Below, piece after piece: positions 1-11,985 of a DNA stretch of 64,000 bases; the stretch's first letter is position 1, and each line of letters opens with the position of its first letter. The position numbers were made by a program, and so were the translations under genes. The notes under the pieces are model-generated. The model was not told where the DNA came from, searched no databases, and saw nothing but the letters and a program-made list of their open reading frames with translations. The stretch is from Albula goreensis. Taxonomy: Eukaryota > Chordata > Actinopteri > Albuliformes > Albulidae. Location: contig CM040764.1 in NCBI GenBank assembly GCA_022829145.1, positions 13,725,170 to 13,789,169 on the forward strand, read 5' to 3'.

Positions 1-590
1 TGGTCTATGTTTACGCTTCCCTGGTAGTTTACATATATCTGGGCTAATATTCTTATTTAGACCTTTCATTTATTCAGTGTCATAGCCAGGTAGTCCTGTG
101 GCCACGTAAGTGTGGTTATCTAACTGCATTCCTGACAGCTCATGAGTATACAGAGATATTATTCATCTTGACTTCTTAATCAGTTTGCTATTTTTTGGGG
201 TCAAAGTATGCATTAATATACACAATTATCCACATGTGCCCCATACAGACTGTGAACCACTATTTAGACCAATGTGACATTGCGCCTGGTTCATATGCAT
301 AAGTAATAACTGGCCTGGTGTGAATCAGCAGTAATGTTTAGTGAAAGAGCACTTATTACAGAGGAGCAGTTTGACGTTGGAACAGAACGTTGTGAATGAG
401 TACAGGATGAAAGAAAAGGTGTTAAAAGACGGATGCGTTTATAGTGAATTTAGGGAAGCTTTCTGTGTTCCTGACATCAGCGATGAATGAAGACAGAGCA
501 ATGGCATCATGGAATCTATGAATGTTCTCATCCACCTGTCCCACACTGAATATAAACATCCTTTCATCTCTGCTATTTGTCCCTTTTTAG
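1..590. other. per2 intron upstream of the first visible exon
   Basis: No coding exon or RNA gene is recognisable here. It ends in a pyrimidine-rich tract and an AG at 589-590 that serve as the splice acceptor of the first visible per2 exon, so it is read as per2 intron. The exons for the N-terminus and PAS-A are not in the window. Confidence 0.6.
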
Positions 591-3500
591 AGTCATCTCC
601 GTCAGACTGCATGCAAGAGAAGTCCTTCTTCTGCCGAATAAGGTGCGTGTCATGTCCACATATGGGCTGCACTCTGTCTGTTTGAGATTTGTTCATTTAT
701 TTATTCTTTCCTTTTTGCATCATTGTCGGGAGATTAGTTTAGCAAACCAAATGATTTGCACAGAGCTGTGTTTTCCTCACAAACAGCAGCTGTTGCCTTG
801 GAAACAGGACTGCTAGTTAGTTCTGCCATCTAGTGTAAAATCAGGTCACTACAGCGTTTATTTTGAATAGAACATTTTCCCGGAACTTCCAAAAAAACAC
901 AAAAAAGTTGTGGTATTGCATAGTTCTAATGTTATGTCAGAAACAGAAATGCTTCTTGAACTCCCCTTTCTTACAGTAGCTTGTTTTTAACAACACCACA
1001 ATAGGACAACAAGCAACCACACAGCTGTGTGTGATTACCTAATTGAGAATTGTCATTGACCCAATTATCCAATTAAGGCAAGTGTCTTGGCATACCCAAC
1101 ATGGAGTCAGCCCAGTACAATAGTTTGGGGACAGGGATCCACAGTGATGCTGGAAAGGAAGTGACACCAGTTCTGTTATTAATTGTCTGGTTGATTGGCT
1201 GGTTTCTGTGTTTTGTGAGAGTTGTTCAGTCATGTGACCCCTGTGCTGGTGTGTGTGTCCGTGCAGTGGGGGCAGGGAGCGGGAGGGCGACCTGCAGTAC
1301 TATCCCTTCCGCATGACGCCCTACCTGATGAAGGTGCAGGACATGGAGCACTCTGAGGACCAGTTCTGCTGCCTCCTGCTGGCAGAGAGGGTGCACTCGG
1401 GGTATGAAGGTAAAAGCTGTGATTTTTATTTTAAAATTCCTTTAACTACTTCATGAACTTGAACTACATCATACTGAAGACCATGCAGAACATATTGAAT
1501 GTCTACAACAAATGTATAAGCCATGTAGTAAATGTAAACGTTTCTTAAATACAAAGTGTTTCAAATAAATCACGATGAAACACAATATAAACACAATAAT
1601 AAAATAGCTAAACTTGCAACAGACCTCTCTATCCATTTGCTGTTATGGTAAGAGTTTTAACCTCCTTTCTGTACAGCTCCCAGAATCCCACCAGACAAGC
1701 GGATCTTCACCACCACACACACACCTGGCTGTGTTTTCCAGGATGTTGATGAGAGGTGAGTGACTCATGTCTCCTAGGTAAATAAACAGCAGTCTTATTG
1801 TCATCATAATTTCTGTCAGAAATACAGTGCCTTGACTTGAGGTTGATACTGGGCATAACATGTAACATAACAAGATTTGTTGGAAAACAAAGCAGCAAAG
1901 GCTAAAAGGCTATAATTATGAGATGGATGGAGCTTGGGAGGAGACAAAAAATTGTACCCTGACAATAAACCTTACTGATGAGAAATCTGTACAGACAACA
2001 CCACTCAATGGCCTTCTTTGAACCATAATATTTTAGACGAAATACTTTAATTAATGCACCATATCCTGAATTTTATGTCATTTGGTAAAGCAGTAAAAGG
2101 ATTCTACTGAAGTCCCAACCTGCCAGAGTTATACTCCAAACCTCAGAGACATCTAGACTGAAATCTATAAAAGTCTGCCGTGTTTTTCCCATTTTTGTCA
2201 ATAGCGGAATCTCATTTAAGCTTCCTTTCTAGTGCCAGTGGACCAGCTGCTCACAAGCCACTGTATTCAGTTAGCTATCCTTTCCCAGGGAACCGAATGA
2301 AAATCTTTGTAGTTTCAATTATAATCCACCAGAATGAGGAGCCTGCCTTCTTCACCGTTTTTAGCACAGACACAGTTCTCAATTAGGGATAAACATTTTA
2401 TCTTGCAGGCCTGGGAGCAGAAAGGAATTTCCAATTAGACAGGCTTTTCTAGTAATGGAGCTGTGGTATTATTTCATTCCCTAAAGGAATAAATTGCTGT
2501 CTCCCTAAACCACTATGTTTAGGTCCTTGAGCTGGAAAATTCAATTAAATAACTACTTCAAAATAATAATACGAACTTCTGTCTGAGAGGATTTCTAGGA
2601 AGTATGCTTAACCCATACATGGTTAACAAAACGTATAATTTCCAGTGGATACATGCGATGATTGCATAAATACCCATTTCTGATGATGACCTCTGACATA
2701 AAATATGCACTAGCTCTTATCTCATGCAGTGCTGTAGCGCCCCAGCCCCAGAATGCTTGCTTCTCATGGGAGTCCCTGATGCAGGTGTATCCGCTACCTC
2801 TTCTCACTGGTCAAAATGCTCCAGCGCTCAGTCACAGCACTTCCTCTGATACTGGGTCACAGTATCCCGTTCTCCTCCCACATTCAGTGACCCTGCCAGT
2901 CCAACCATCTCACCATGTCCCCTACTCTTTGGTGAAATGACTATATGAATGCACCTGAGAAATAAAAATCACATTTGTCTCCTGTTGGTTGAATTAAATT
3001 ATCGAATGCCTCTCAGAGTAGACCACTGTGACCGAGCGAAACGAGCGCTGTGAACTCTTCTCCTGGAACATTCCCGAGCCTGAACAGCTTTTTAGTGTTC
3101 AGCTGAGAATCAGCACATCATCAGCCAAAACTGTTGTCACACTCCAGAGATGCACACTCACTGGGAGAAGGTTTTTTTTTTTTAAATGAAGTACCTTATA
3201 TATTTTCTTGACTCTGAAAGTGACACCAGTATTAACTGCATAGGTTTTAAGCATAATGGAGTCAGTATGGGTAACATGTGCTCACTCTCTGTCTTTTTCA
3301 GGGCCGTCCCTTTGTTAGGATTTTTGCCACAGGATCTGATCGGCACCCCAGTGCTTCTGCATCTGCACCCCAACGATCGACCTATCATGCTGGCCATTCA
3401 CAGGAAGAGTGAGTTAACCCTCACTTTGTCTCACAGGTGGGGCCGTTGTTTCATAGTTTCATCCTGTTGGTGACTGTGGTTCATTTTCTCCTCCCATCAC

Positions 3501-3923
3501 AGTCCTGCAGTACGCTGGCCAGCCTTTCGACCACTCGTCCATCCGCTTCTGCACGCGCAGCGGCGAGTACGTCACCATCGACACCAGCTGGTCCAGCTTT
3601 GTCAACCCCTGGAGCCGCAAGGTGTCCTTCGTCATCGGCAGGCACAAAGTCCGCATGTGAGCATAGCCTTCCGCCCCTCTCTGCAGCTCTGTCCCTGCTG
3701 TATTGGGTCCTCTCTCTCTCTCGCTCTCCCTGCTCGCTCCATGTCTCTGATCATGTGGTTTGTGCGTGGTCGTCTCCACAGGGGCCCTGTTAATGAAGAT
3801 GTGTTTGCGGCTCCTCCCTTCATCGAGGGAAAGACCATGGATTCAGACATCCAGGAGATCACGGAGCAGATCCACAGACTGCTGCTGCAGGTGAGGCCAC
3901 ACACGCACACACACACATGCATG

Positions 3924-3954
<31 letters not shown>

Positions 3955-5237
3955 GCATACCCCTGTCTAACCACCCTCTCAATCTCATTTAAAAGCCCGT
4001 CCACAGCAACGGTTCCAGCTGCTACGGCAGCATGGGAAGCAACGAGCACCTGATGAGCGTGGCCTCGTCCAGCGACAGCAACGGGGGCCGGCCCAGACAG
4101 GAGGAGGAGGAGTCTCGCAAGGCCAAGCCCGTGAGTCCTCTCTTCTGTCCTTGCATACATGCATAAGTACACACGCGTACAGTACAACTGCCAACAGTGG
4201 TGTAAATTTGAGTTTGTACCACCTAATGACTGTATCAGTTGGACCAAATGAAAATATTGATAGCTAATTTGCATAAATATTGTTATCTGCTATAATGTCT
4301 ACACTTTTTCCCAGACTTTTATCCACTCTATGTCCATAAGGGGGCAATAGAATACAGTGGTACACAGGATGGTTTCATGCTTTCCTCCCATAAACATGGC
4401 TAAAAATGTCAGTCCTACTACAAGCTACAGTGGATTGAAGTGTTTTATTTGTAGAAATCTCCTCAGCAGGAGTTGATTTCCTGCTCTCAGAAATGTTTAC
4501 TGCATGCTGTGTTGTTTTGAGTACATAATTTTGTATTCTAAATTCTACATTTCTTTTGTGCATCTGATTATCGCGCATCTGATTATCAGGCAGGACATTA
4601 GCTACTCAAAAACAGAATTATATTAAAGTACTAGGTACTAACTTTGGGCTATAATACAACTCTCATAGTTTCAGAAAGAATTCAAGCTGATGACAAAGCT
4701 TGGTGGCTAAAACAAATGTTTGAGCATTTTTGGTCCAACTAGAACAGGAATCGCTCACTGAGTGTTTGGTAGGTTATAGGGCAAGGCCATGAGTGTCACC
4801 GTTGCACCGTTTGTCCTACAGCGCACGTTTCAGGAGATTTGCAAAGGCCTCCACATGCAGAAGAGCCAAGACCAGCAGGGGGCCGTGGGCTTCTCAGCCA
4901 GAGCCGAGCCCAAGAGACCATCTGGCAGTAAGTGTGCTGCCTCTCTCCATAACAGCTCATAGAAGCATTACTTTTTGACATGCATATGTTTGTGCATAGC
5001 CTGGGACTGACGAATGGGCTTTCCTCCAGCAGAGTTCCATCAGAAGAGCCCGGTGGTGAGGCCCAAAGGACTCCCCTGTGCATCTGAGCGGGAAGGAGAA
5101 CATAGTCGGCTTGGAGGACCGGGCAGCTGTGCAGGAGGAGCTGGCCTATAAGGACCAGACTGTGTACTCCTACCAGCAAATCAGTTGCCTGGACAGCGTC
5201 ATCAGGTCAGGGGCTACCATGGAAACCAGCACCACTA

Positions 5238-5283
<46 letters not shown>

Positions 5284-8200
5284 CACGCCAAGCCCTAATT
5301 AACTCACCGAGCTTAGAGAAGCTGGCATGGATTCCATGAACTGGAATAACCTTCCAGGAATTGGGTGTCACCATGTCCATTTAGAGCCCTGGACAGATTG
5401 GCCTCAGGATGGCACAAGACTATCCCAGTGCGTTGTCTTTAATAAACCTGGAACTTTACTCACTCACTACTTGACATATTATGTATGGTGGTCTGAAAAA
5501 GAGGCACAGTAGTCATGATGCTTTAGTTCCCCCTGGTGGTGAACCCATCCATGATGGATGACAATCTTAACTTTCCCTATTTTGTAGCAGGCAGGCTTTG
5601 TGGCGCTTACGGGCCTTCTCTCATTATCTCATGCTGCCACCTAGGGGAAACTGGAGAAAATGCATCCTACCATTGCGCATGGCTTATTGTGTGTATGTAT
5701 GTTTCTGTTCTCCAATAGGTACCTAGAGAGCTGCAGCGTCCCCATCACTGTGAAGAGGAAGTGCCAATCTTCTTCCAATACCACTTCCTCCAACTCTGAC
5801 GAGGACAAGCAGAATGCTCCTGACATCGCCATGCAGGTTTCTGAAGGTACGCTGCAAACTCAAAGCCCCCCATGGTGTCCTGTAAAGTCAGCATCACCCC
5901 AAAATTACCCCAAAATCACCTAATGCTGGTGTTGCCAACACCCATACTTTCAAACCAGTCATTTGAATTAAAGCTATCTGTCCTAGAATAACATATTGCA
6001 TAGAGTTTTTTTTTAATTTTAAAAAGCATTACCACATAAAACTACATGAAAATGGATAGCTGATGCTGAATGGTGTGCCTTTCTCCCCTCTTCCCCACAC
6101 AGAACCGCCGCTGTTAGAGACTCAGCCGGGACTCTCCCCGGTCAAAGGGCACAAAAAGGCCCCCAGTGCGGCAGTGGGGTCCTCTCTGGCCCCCCTGGCC
6201 CTGCCCAGCAAAGCCGAGAGTGTGGTGTCCATTACCAGCCAGTGCAGCTACAGCAGCACCATCGTCCATGTGGGAGACAAGAAACCCCAGCCTGAGTCAG
6301 GTACACAGAAAAACACAGCCCTGTTTTTACTCTGTCACATCCTTGTGTGTGTGGTTTTCTGGGGTCCTTTGAGAGAATTTCTTTTTTCCATGACGATGTA
6401 ACTGAATGTAATTTAATGCCTGGATTTATGCGTTTCCATATAGAGATCATTGAAGATGTGAGTGGAGCAGGGGAGGGAGGGGAAGGTGCAACCCCGGCCC
6501 CGCCCCCTAGTGGTATATCTCCACCAACCCAGGAGAGGGAAGCCTATAAGAAGCTGGGCCTGACCAAGCAGGTGCTGGCCGCGCACACACAAAAGGAGGA
6601 GCAGGTCTTCCTGTGCCGGTTCCGGGAGCTGCAGGGAGCACGCTCCTTCCAGGCCGACTGCTCAGTCTATCTGGATCGTCACAGGGGCCACACTTCTGCC
6701 AATGGTATACTGCCAGCACAGTTCCCAAACTTCCAGAGCCCTCAACCCACTCAGTGTGCAAACACTGTGCATGCCTTGCATTTTCTGTTAAAATGTTGCC
6801 AGATATATGTTAGAATATGGAATTTCAATTGACCATCACCTGGAGTGGGGTGACATCATGTAACTTTTGCATGAGTAGATGTGCTCATCCAGAGTAAACT
6901 GCATATTTTATGTTTTCACAACTGATCCATGAATGTAGCTGGATATTTACTGAAGTAATTATGTGAAGTACCTTGCTGAAGGATACATCAGCAGTGGCTT
7001 ATGCTGAAATTGAACCTGTATGGAGAAAACAGTGTTTAATTCTACTGACAAGAATATATATGTTGTGTCCACTGGTGGGTCTTGTCTGAAATGCTGGTAA
7101 CCTTAAGTGCAGTGTAGAGGTTCTGTAGTTTAAACACAAGCATTCTCTCCCCGTGTGGTCCTCACCCCCCCTCTCCTCCCTCATACCCACAGCAGCGTCC
7201 GCCACTCAAGGCTGCAAACCAGGCCCAGGGATCGGCAGGACGGAGCCCACAAACAAGCGGGGCGGACGCAACAAGAAGAAGTCCAAGCGTGCCAAGCAGC
7301 ACGAGTCATCCGACAGCACGGTTTCCCACAGGAAGCAGCCCCTGCGGCCGTCCCGCCAGAGCCTCAACCAGACATCTTGGTCGCCGTTGAATTCGTCTCA
7401 GTCCGCCACCCTGCCCATGGCCTACCCCTTGCAGGTGTACCCTGGGGCCGGGCCCATGCCCCCTCGAGTGGACCCCTCCTTGTCAGGCTTTGGGGACAGC
7501 CAGTGCAGCCAGGACCCCCGCCTGTCCATGCAGCCCTCGCCTTACTCCACGCCGCTGGTGACGCCCATGGTGGCCCTTGTGCTGCCCAACTACATGTTCC
7601 CCCAGATAGGGAGCGGACCGCACCAACCTTTTTACCCAGAGCAGAACTCCTTCCCTCCCCCAGCCACCTTCCCCACCCAGACCGCCTTCTCCGCCCCATC
7701 CACCTTCCCAGTGCAATCTCCATTCACAAACCAGAACCCCTTTCCACCTCAGACTGCGTTCCCGGCTCAGCCATTCCCCTACAGCCTGCCAGCTGAGCCG
7801 GCCAAGATCCCCGCCCCAGAGGTGGAACCCGAGCACCGGGAGGGCGTGTCCCACTCGTCCACGCCCCAGTCCCTGGGCGCCCGGGACCAGGCCTCGCCCC
7901 CTCTATTCCCATCCCGCTGCAGCTCGCCCCTGCAGCTAAACCTGCTGCAGCTGGAGGACACGCCCCGGTCCGTGGAGAAGCAGGATAGCATTGCGCCCGC
8001 GGGGGGCACCCAGGCCCAAGGCAGCGGCGCCACGGAAAAGGGGAGCACCCCTGGCCTGACCAAGCCTGACAACGAGCTGCAGAAGGTAGGAGCATCCTCA
8101 CAATCCTCACAACATTTATCTAACTCTCTTAACCCTGTCTCTGTCACTCTCTCCCTGGATGTGCCAGCAGTCTGCGCTGTCCACATGCACCTCTGTCATA

Positions 8201-11200
8201 GCAGTGCACAGCAGTGGCACCATTATGCTGTTACAACATTGTAAATGTCGTCCACCAGCTCAGTGCCATGTCATTCACCTGCAGACAGAGTAACACAATT
8301 GCGTGCTGATGTCCCTTTTTTTTGGAAAGCCAACTCAAGTACATACGAACGTCCCTTTGTCACTGACTGTGTAGTTGCTGCTGTCCCGCGTTCTTAATGG
8401 GGCATGAAATGTGTACTTTTGACCTTTTGTGTTCATCATCTTTCTGTAATTTCCATGCCGAATTCGGGTTGAATGTAAGTCCATACAAGTGAACCTGATG
8501 GTATCTTTAGCTGGCAGCAAATGTCTTTTCTGAGCTTTGGTGTGTCATGATGACTGCGGGGAGAACGGAGTTTGCCTAGCTCACTCCAATTGTGAAAGCA
8601 AACAGGGCGAAGTAATTTTACCCACTAATGTGATCGTGGGAGAGAAGTAAGAAGCACCCAAACAAGCTGGTATTAATCACTTTGTCCCTTACACCTTTTA
8701 GCGCTCACTCCATCTGTGTGGGCTTGCACAGACGTCTGTCCATACCCCTGGTCCCATGGGACCTGTTTGTCCCAAGACCACATGCAGTCTCGATTCGCTT
8801 TTGTCATGGTTACAATCAGAAGAGGGTCTTGCTTGGGATAAAGTGAACTGTAGACATGACTGTGGCAGCAAAGAGGTAGGCCAGCGTTGCAACAACCCCC
8901 ACCTCTTCCAAAGCCAATAGAGCCATAGGGTTGCATTGCAATGTTTTATTTTTAACATGTTCTCCAAAGCTTCTTCTGCCATGCATTGCATGACTGTTTT
9001 TGTTTACATCATTTTGGTTCTTATATCAGGGTGCATGAAGGTCAAATCAGTCGTGGCACAATGTGGTTGAGGAGCAAAAAGTTAGACAGAAACAAGCTGA
9101 GTGCAGGGAGTTTGGGGTACCGATATTGTATTATTTTGATGGTGAGTTGTTTTCTCTTTCATGTCAAGCCGAGATGATTATATACGTGTTTCTTTCTCCT
9201 CCCTGCATACTTTTATGTCTATTCACGTGTGTAATGTTTTCTTAAGGATTGCAGATCTTTTGACCCCAGTTGTATTGGCTAATTTTTTTTCAGTTTTCCT
9301 TGGTCAAAAAATTATCTTTGCGATGTATGACTTTTCTTTTCTGACTTAAACCATATATTTTTCATTCACATGGAAATGATTCCATTTGTAAAAAAGTGTG
9401 TTGTTTTGAAGCTTTTTGTGGATAATGACTATGTGCAGCACTGCTGGAAGGTGTGTGCTCACAGCTGCTCTTGTGTCCTAATGCTCAATGGTTCTAATGC
9501 CATTTCATTTCAAAAATATTTGTCAGTCAGAGGGAGATAAAGAGAGAGAGGGGATCAGAAAGAGAAGAAAATATGAAGGAGAAGAGAAAAAGTGTATGAG
9601 CATAGTGAAGACAGCGCTGAAGGAGGCAGAGGAGAGATGTGGAAGGAGAGATGGGAAGGTCGACCCGCAGAAGTGAAGATGATGAAGGAGAGTAGAGAGT
9701 GCCACTGATGGTGCAGTGATGTGACCTCTCAGTGACCTCTGTCTTTCAGGTGAGCACCCACAGTGACGGTCACCATAGCGATGCAAACTCCTCCATCAGT
9801 GATCTGCTGGATATCCTACTCCAGGAAGACTCCCGCTCAGGCACCGGCTCGGCCACCTCCGGATCACTGGGCTCAGGGTCCAACGGCTGCGGCACCTCCG
9901 CCAGTGGGGCCTCAGGCAGCGGCACAGGTCAGTCAGCCAAGCCACTAGAGGCAGCAGAGTAAATCTGCATTGTAAAATATAACTCTGTATGGGTCCACAT
10001 TGTACTGTTTAGCTCTCTGTTAACCTGCACTGTACAGTGTAATGTATGCAAATCTGCATTGTATTGTATGACTTATATAACACCACATTTTCCTGTATTG
10101 CTTTTTGTAAATCAGTGTGCTGTACTGCTGTACTCTGACCTCGGTTCTCAGGGAGCAGCCACATCAGCAATGACAGCAGCAAATACTTCGGCAGCATCGA
10201 CTCGTCCCAGAACAGCCACAGGGCCCAGGCGCGGGGGGGCAGCGCCCCGGAGCAGGAGGGGCGGCGGCGCTTTACCAAGTACGTACTGCAGGACCCGCTG
10301 TGGCTCCTCATGGCTGATGCTGACGAATCCGTCATGATGACCTACCAGATGCCCTCGCGGTGAGTGGCACGTGACAGGCGTCCCACGAAGCCCCTCTGCT
10401 GCGCCATAGATGCGCGTCCCCACCCCACACCACCCCCCACTGCAGAAACCCGCCCTGCCCAGCCCCCTCACCTCCTCACACTCGTCCCCCTTAGTCCCTG
10501 CCTTCTACCCCTCCCAGCCCTGTCCTTGCTTGAGTACACCTTAAAGCAAGAGTAAGAACCAACCAAAGATCTAAACCTTTACAGTCTGTTACCATTGCTT
10601 TTTTTTAATGTGCACAATGCATTTAAAATAACTCAAAGCATCTTTATACTGGCACAAAGTCAGAGGTCAGAAGACCTTTTTCTGGATGAAAATACCAGCA
10701 GTTTTTTTATTTTTTATTTGATTTTGAATTACTTGTTTTGTCCAGCTAGCATTCATAAAGTGGCCAGTACCTTGGAGCTACTATCTGGACCTGTATTTTG
10801 CATTCCTCTATTTTGGTTAGCTCTTCTGGTTAGTGTTTTCAACAATCATACTGTAGATTGTTGGAATTAAAAAGTGGAATTAGCAGACTTTCTTAACATG
10901 TGGAGGCCATCTTTGATTCTGCTGCAGTGGCAGTTATTGTCCACTGGGTGGCTCCCACGCACCAGATACCATGTGAGAGAGGACGGTGACAGCACTTTGT
11001 TTAGGGAATCTTTATGTGACTGTGTTTCTCCATTGCCTGGCCCACAGGGAGGTGCAGAAGGTGCTCAAAGAGGACCGGGAGAAGCTACAGCAGATGCAGA
11101 AGAGCCAGCCGCGCTTCACTGACGAGCAGAAGAAAGAGCTTGTGGAAGTGCACCCCTGGATGAGGAAAGGAGGCCTGCCCCAAGCCATCGATGTCAAGGT

Positions 11201-11786
11201 GAGCCCTCCTCCCAAACGGTACCCTTGGGATTTCGGCTATGATTGGATGGGATGAGGGTAAATGATTTAGTATCTTAGATAAAGTAACTTAAACTTCAAT
11301 GTCAGATTGATACAGTACAAATTTTGGTCATGACAACCTTTATGACTGCTCTTCAGCTCATTACTACCCACTGACAATTAACCCCAGCCGTGTTTAAATG
11401 GGGTCTTTAATGGGATGTTTGAATAGGAGAGTAAGCTTTGGCTCAAAGTCTGGCTAATGTTTTTAAAGGCTATTTGATAGTCGGAGCATCTTAAACAAAC
11501 TGTTGTATACATAGTTAATCAAGTAATGTTCAGCGTTATTAGCATGTTCGTAATAAATAGAATGTATGATAAAAGAAATATAATGGTGAAAATGAAAATG
11601 TACATAAGCCAAGGGTCTGAAACTTGAAGCTATGCAAATAGAAGACACTGTAAGCTGCCTTGGGTGTCCACAAGGGGATGATATCACATAAGCCTTACCA
11701 TTTTCAGACTTACAATTTAATTGTTTCATACTGTGTGGTGTGTGGGTGAAACTATTGAGCAAAATAATTATGTGGGCCTTTCATCT

Positions 11787-11821
<35 letters not shown>

Positions 11822-11985
11822 GTGTGTAGGCATGTGTGTGTTGTGAGGACGTTTCCTCAGCTCTGATCGAAGAGGAGCCTCCGGACCTGGAAATGGGGGA
11901 GACAAATGAGGACATACACTCCCAGAAAGGCAACGGGCAGCCCCACCTCACGGAACCCTGCCTTTGCCCAGCTCCAGACCTCTGA
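591..11985 (+). CDS. per2: Period circadian regulator 2, 5'-truncated (17 exons)
   Basis: PER2 binds cryptochromes and represses CLOCK:BMAL1 in the circadian feedback loop; in fish per2 is also light-induced (family knowledge). Exons placed from splice sites and conserved protein: 591-642, 1267-1409, 1677-1755, 3302-3408, 3503-3656, 3782-3890, 3996-4130, 4822-4927, 5061-5205, 5719-5846, 6103-6300, 6444-6704, 7193-8085, 9750-9927, 10152-10359, 11048-11198, 11830-11985. Phases agree across every junction, giving about 1067 codons. Reading order: SFFCRIS and [10 protein letters not shown] leading into PAS-B, PAC, degron, CK1 serine ladder, basic NLS, Pro-rich region, SLGSGS block, [13 protein letters not shown]-binding segment, TGA at 11983-11985. 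About 300 N-terminal residues including PAS-A lie outside the window. per1 and per3 are less likely because the C-terminal and serine-ladder sequences match PER2 and hes6 is the neighbour. The only doubtful boundary is 5061. Confidence 0.96.
1267..3656 (+). other. per2: per2 exons for PAS-B and PAC
   Basis: Exons 1267-1409, 1677-1755, 3302-3408 and 3503-3656 encode the sensory-fold PAS-B domain and its C-terminal PAC part. Visible landmarks are [63 protein letters not shown] and [12 protein letters not shown]. In the family this domain mediates PER dimerisation and partner binding. All four introns keep phase (1, 2, 1, 2). The short exon 591-642 just upstream joins PAS-A to PAS-B. Confidence 0.95.
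3898..3952. repeat. (CA)n microsatellite in per2 intron
   Basis: An interrupted CA dinucleotide repeat starts 8 bases after the donor at 3890/3891 and nearly fills the short intron before exon 3996-4130. Confidence 0.97.
3996..4130 (+). other. per2: per2 exon with the beta-TrCP/CK1 degron region
   Basis: This phase-0 exon of 45 codons begins [18 protein letters not shown] and continues into a Ser/Asp-rich and acidic stretch. It aligns with the mammalian PER2 segment SSGYGSLGSN, where CK1 phosphorylation creates a beta-TrCP docking site. The central Gly of that motif is Cys here (SSCYGS). Its flanking serines are retained, so the site is probably still usable; that is inference. Confidence 0.85.
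5239..5281. repeat. (CA)n microsatellite in per2 intron
   Basis: About 21 uninterrupted CA units lie 33 bases after the donor of exon 5061-5205. Confidence 0.97.
6103..6300 (+). other. per2: per2 exon with the CK1 (FASP) serine ladder
   Basis: The second half encodes [16 protein letters not shown] followed by [13 protein letters not shown]. This is the human PER2 segment mutated in familial advanced sleep phase. All five serines at three-residue spacing ([13 protein letters not shown]) are present, so the processive CK1 cluster that slows PER2 turnover looks intact. Confidence 0.93.
7193..8085 (+). other. per2: per2 large exon: NLS, Pro/Phe-rich repeats, LxxLL-like motif
   Basis: This 893-nt exon is the largest. 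Near its start is a basic cluster, [10 protein letters not shown], aligning with the PER2 nuclear localisation signal, then an SSDS run and the conserved [11 protein letters not shown]. The middle is Pro-rich with a run of FP-x-Q type units (about 7645-7795). Near the end [13 protein letters not shown] matches the conserved PER2 leucine motif. GC content is clearly higher than in the surrounding introns, as expected for coding sequence. Confidence 0.93.
8086..9749 (+). other. per2 long intron
   Basis: This 1.66-kb intron begins GTAGGA at 8086 and ends with a CTTTCAG acceptor at 9749. The six reading frames hold only short unconserved ORFs, and I recognise no RNA gene or transposon in it. Confidence 0.6.
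10152..11985 (+). other. per2: per2 last three exons: CRY-binding domain
   Basis: Exons 10152-10359, 11048-11198 and 11830-11985. They encode [11 protein letters not shown], the block [19 protein letters not shown], then [20 protein letters not shown], which is the helix that wraps around cryptochrome, and finally ACVCCED. In mammals two cysteines in the equivalent CVYC coordinate zinc at the CRY1-PER2 interface. The matching first and fourth positions here are both Cys. The tail then diverges and ends at TGA 11983-11985. Confidence 0.93.
11788..11829 (+). repeat. (TG)n tract forming the last per2 splice acceptor
   Basis: A TG repeat interrupted by TA steps runs directly into the TAG acceptor at 11827-11829 and stands in for an ordinary polypyrimidine tract. 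The following exon encodes the zinc-binding end of the CRY-binding domain. Confidence 0.9.

Noticed and set aside
3632-4274. Minus-strand ORFs rich in Cys-Val
   Set aside because: They are translations of the (CA)n tract in a per2 intron.
7155-8186. Several long ORFs in other frames and on the minus strand over the large per2 exon
   Set aside because: They are shadows of the GC-rich per2 coding frame, which alone matches PER2 and joins in phase to its neighbours.
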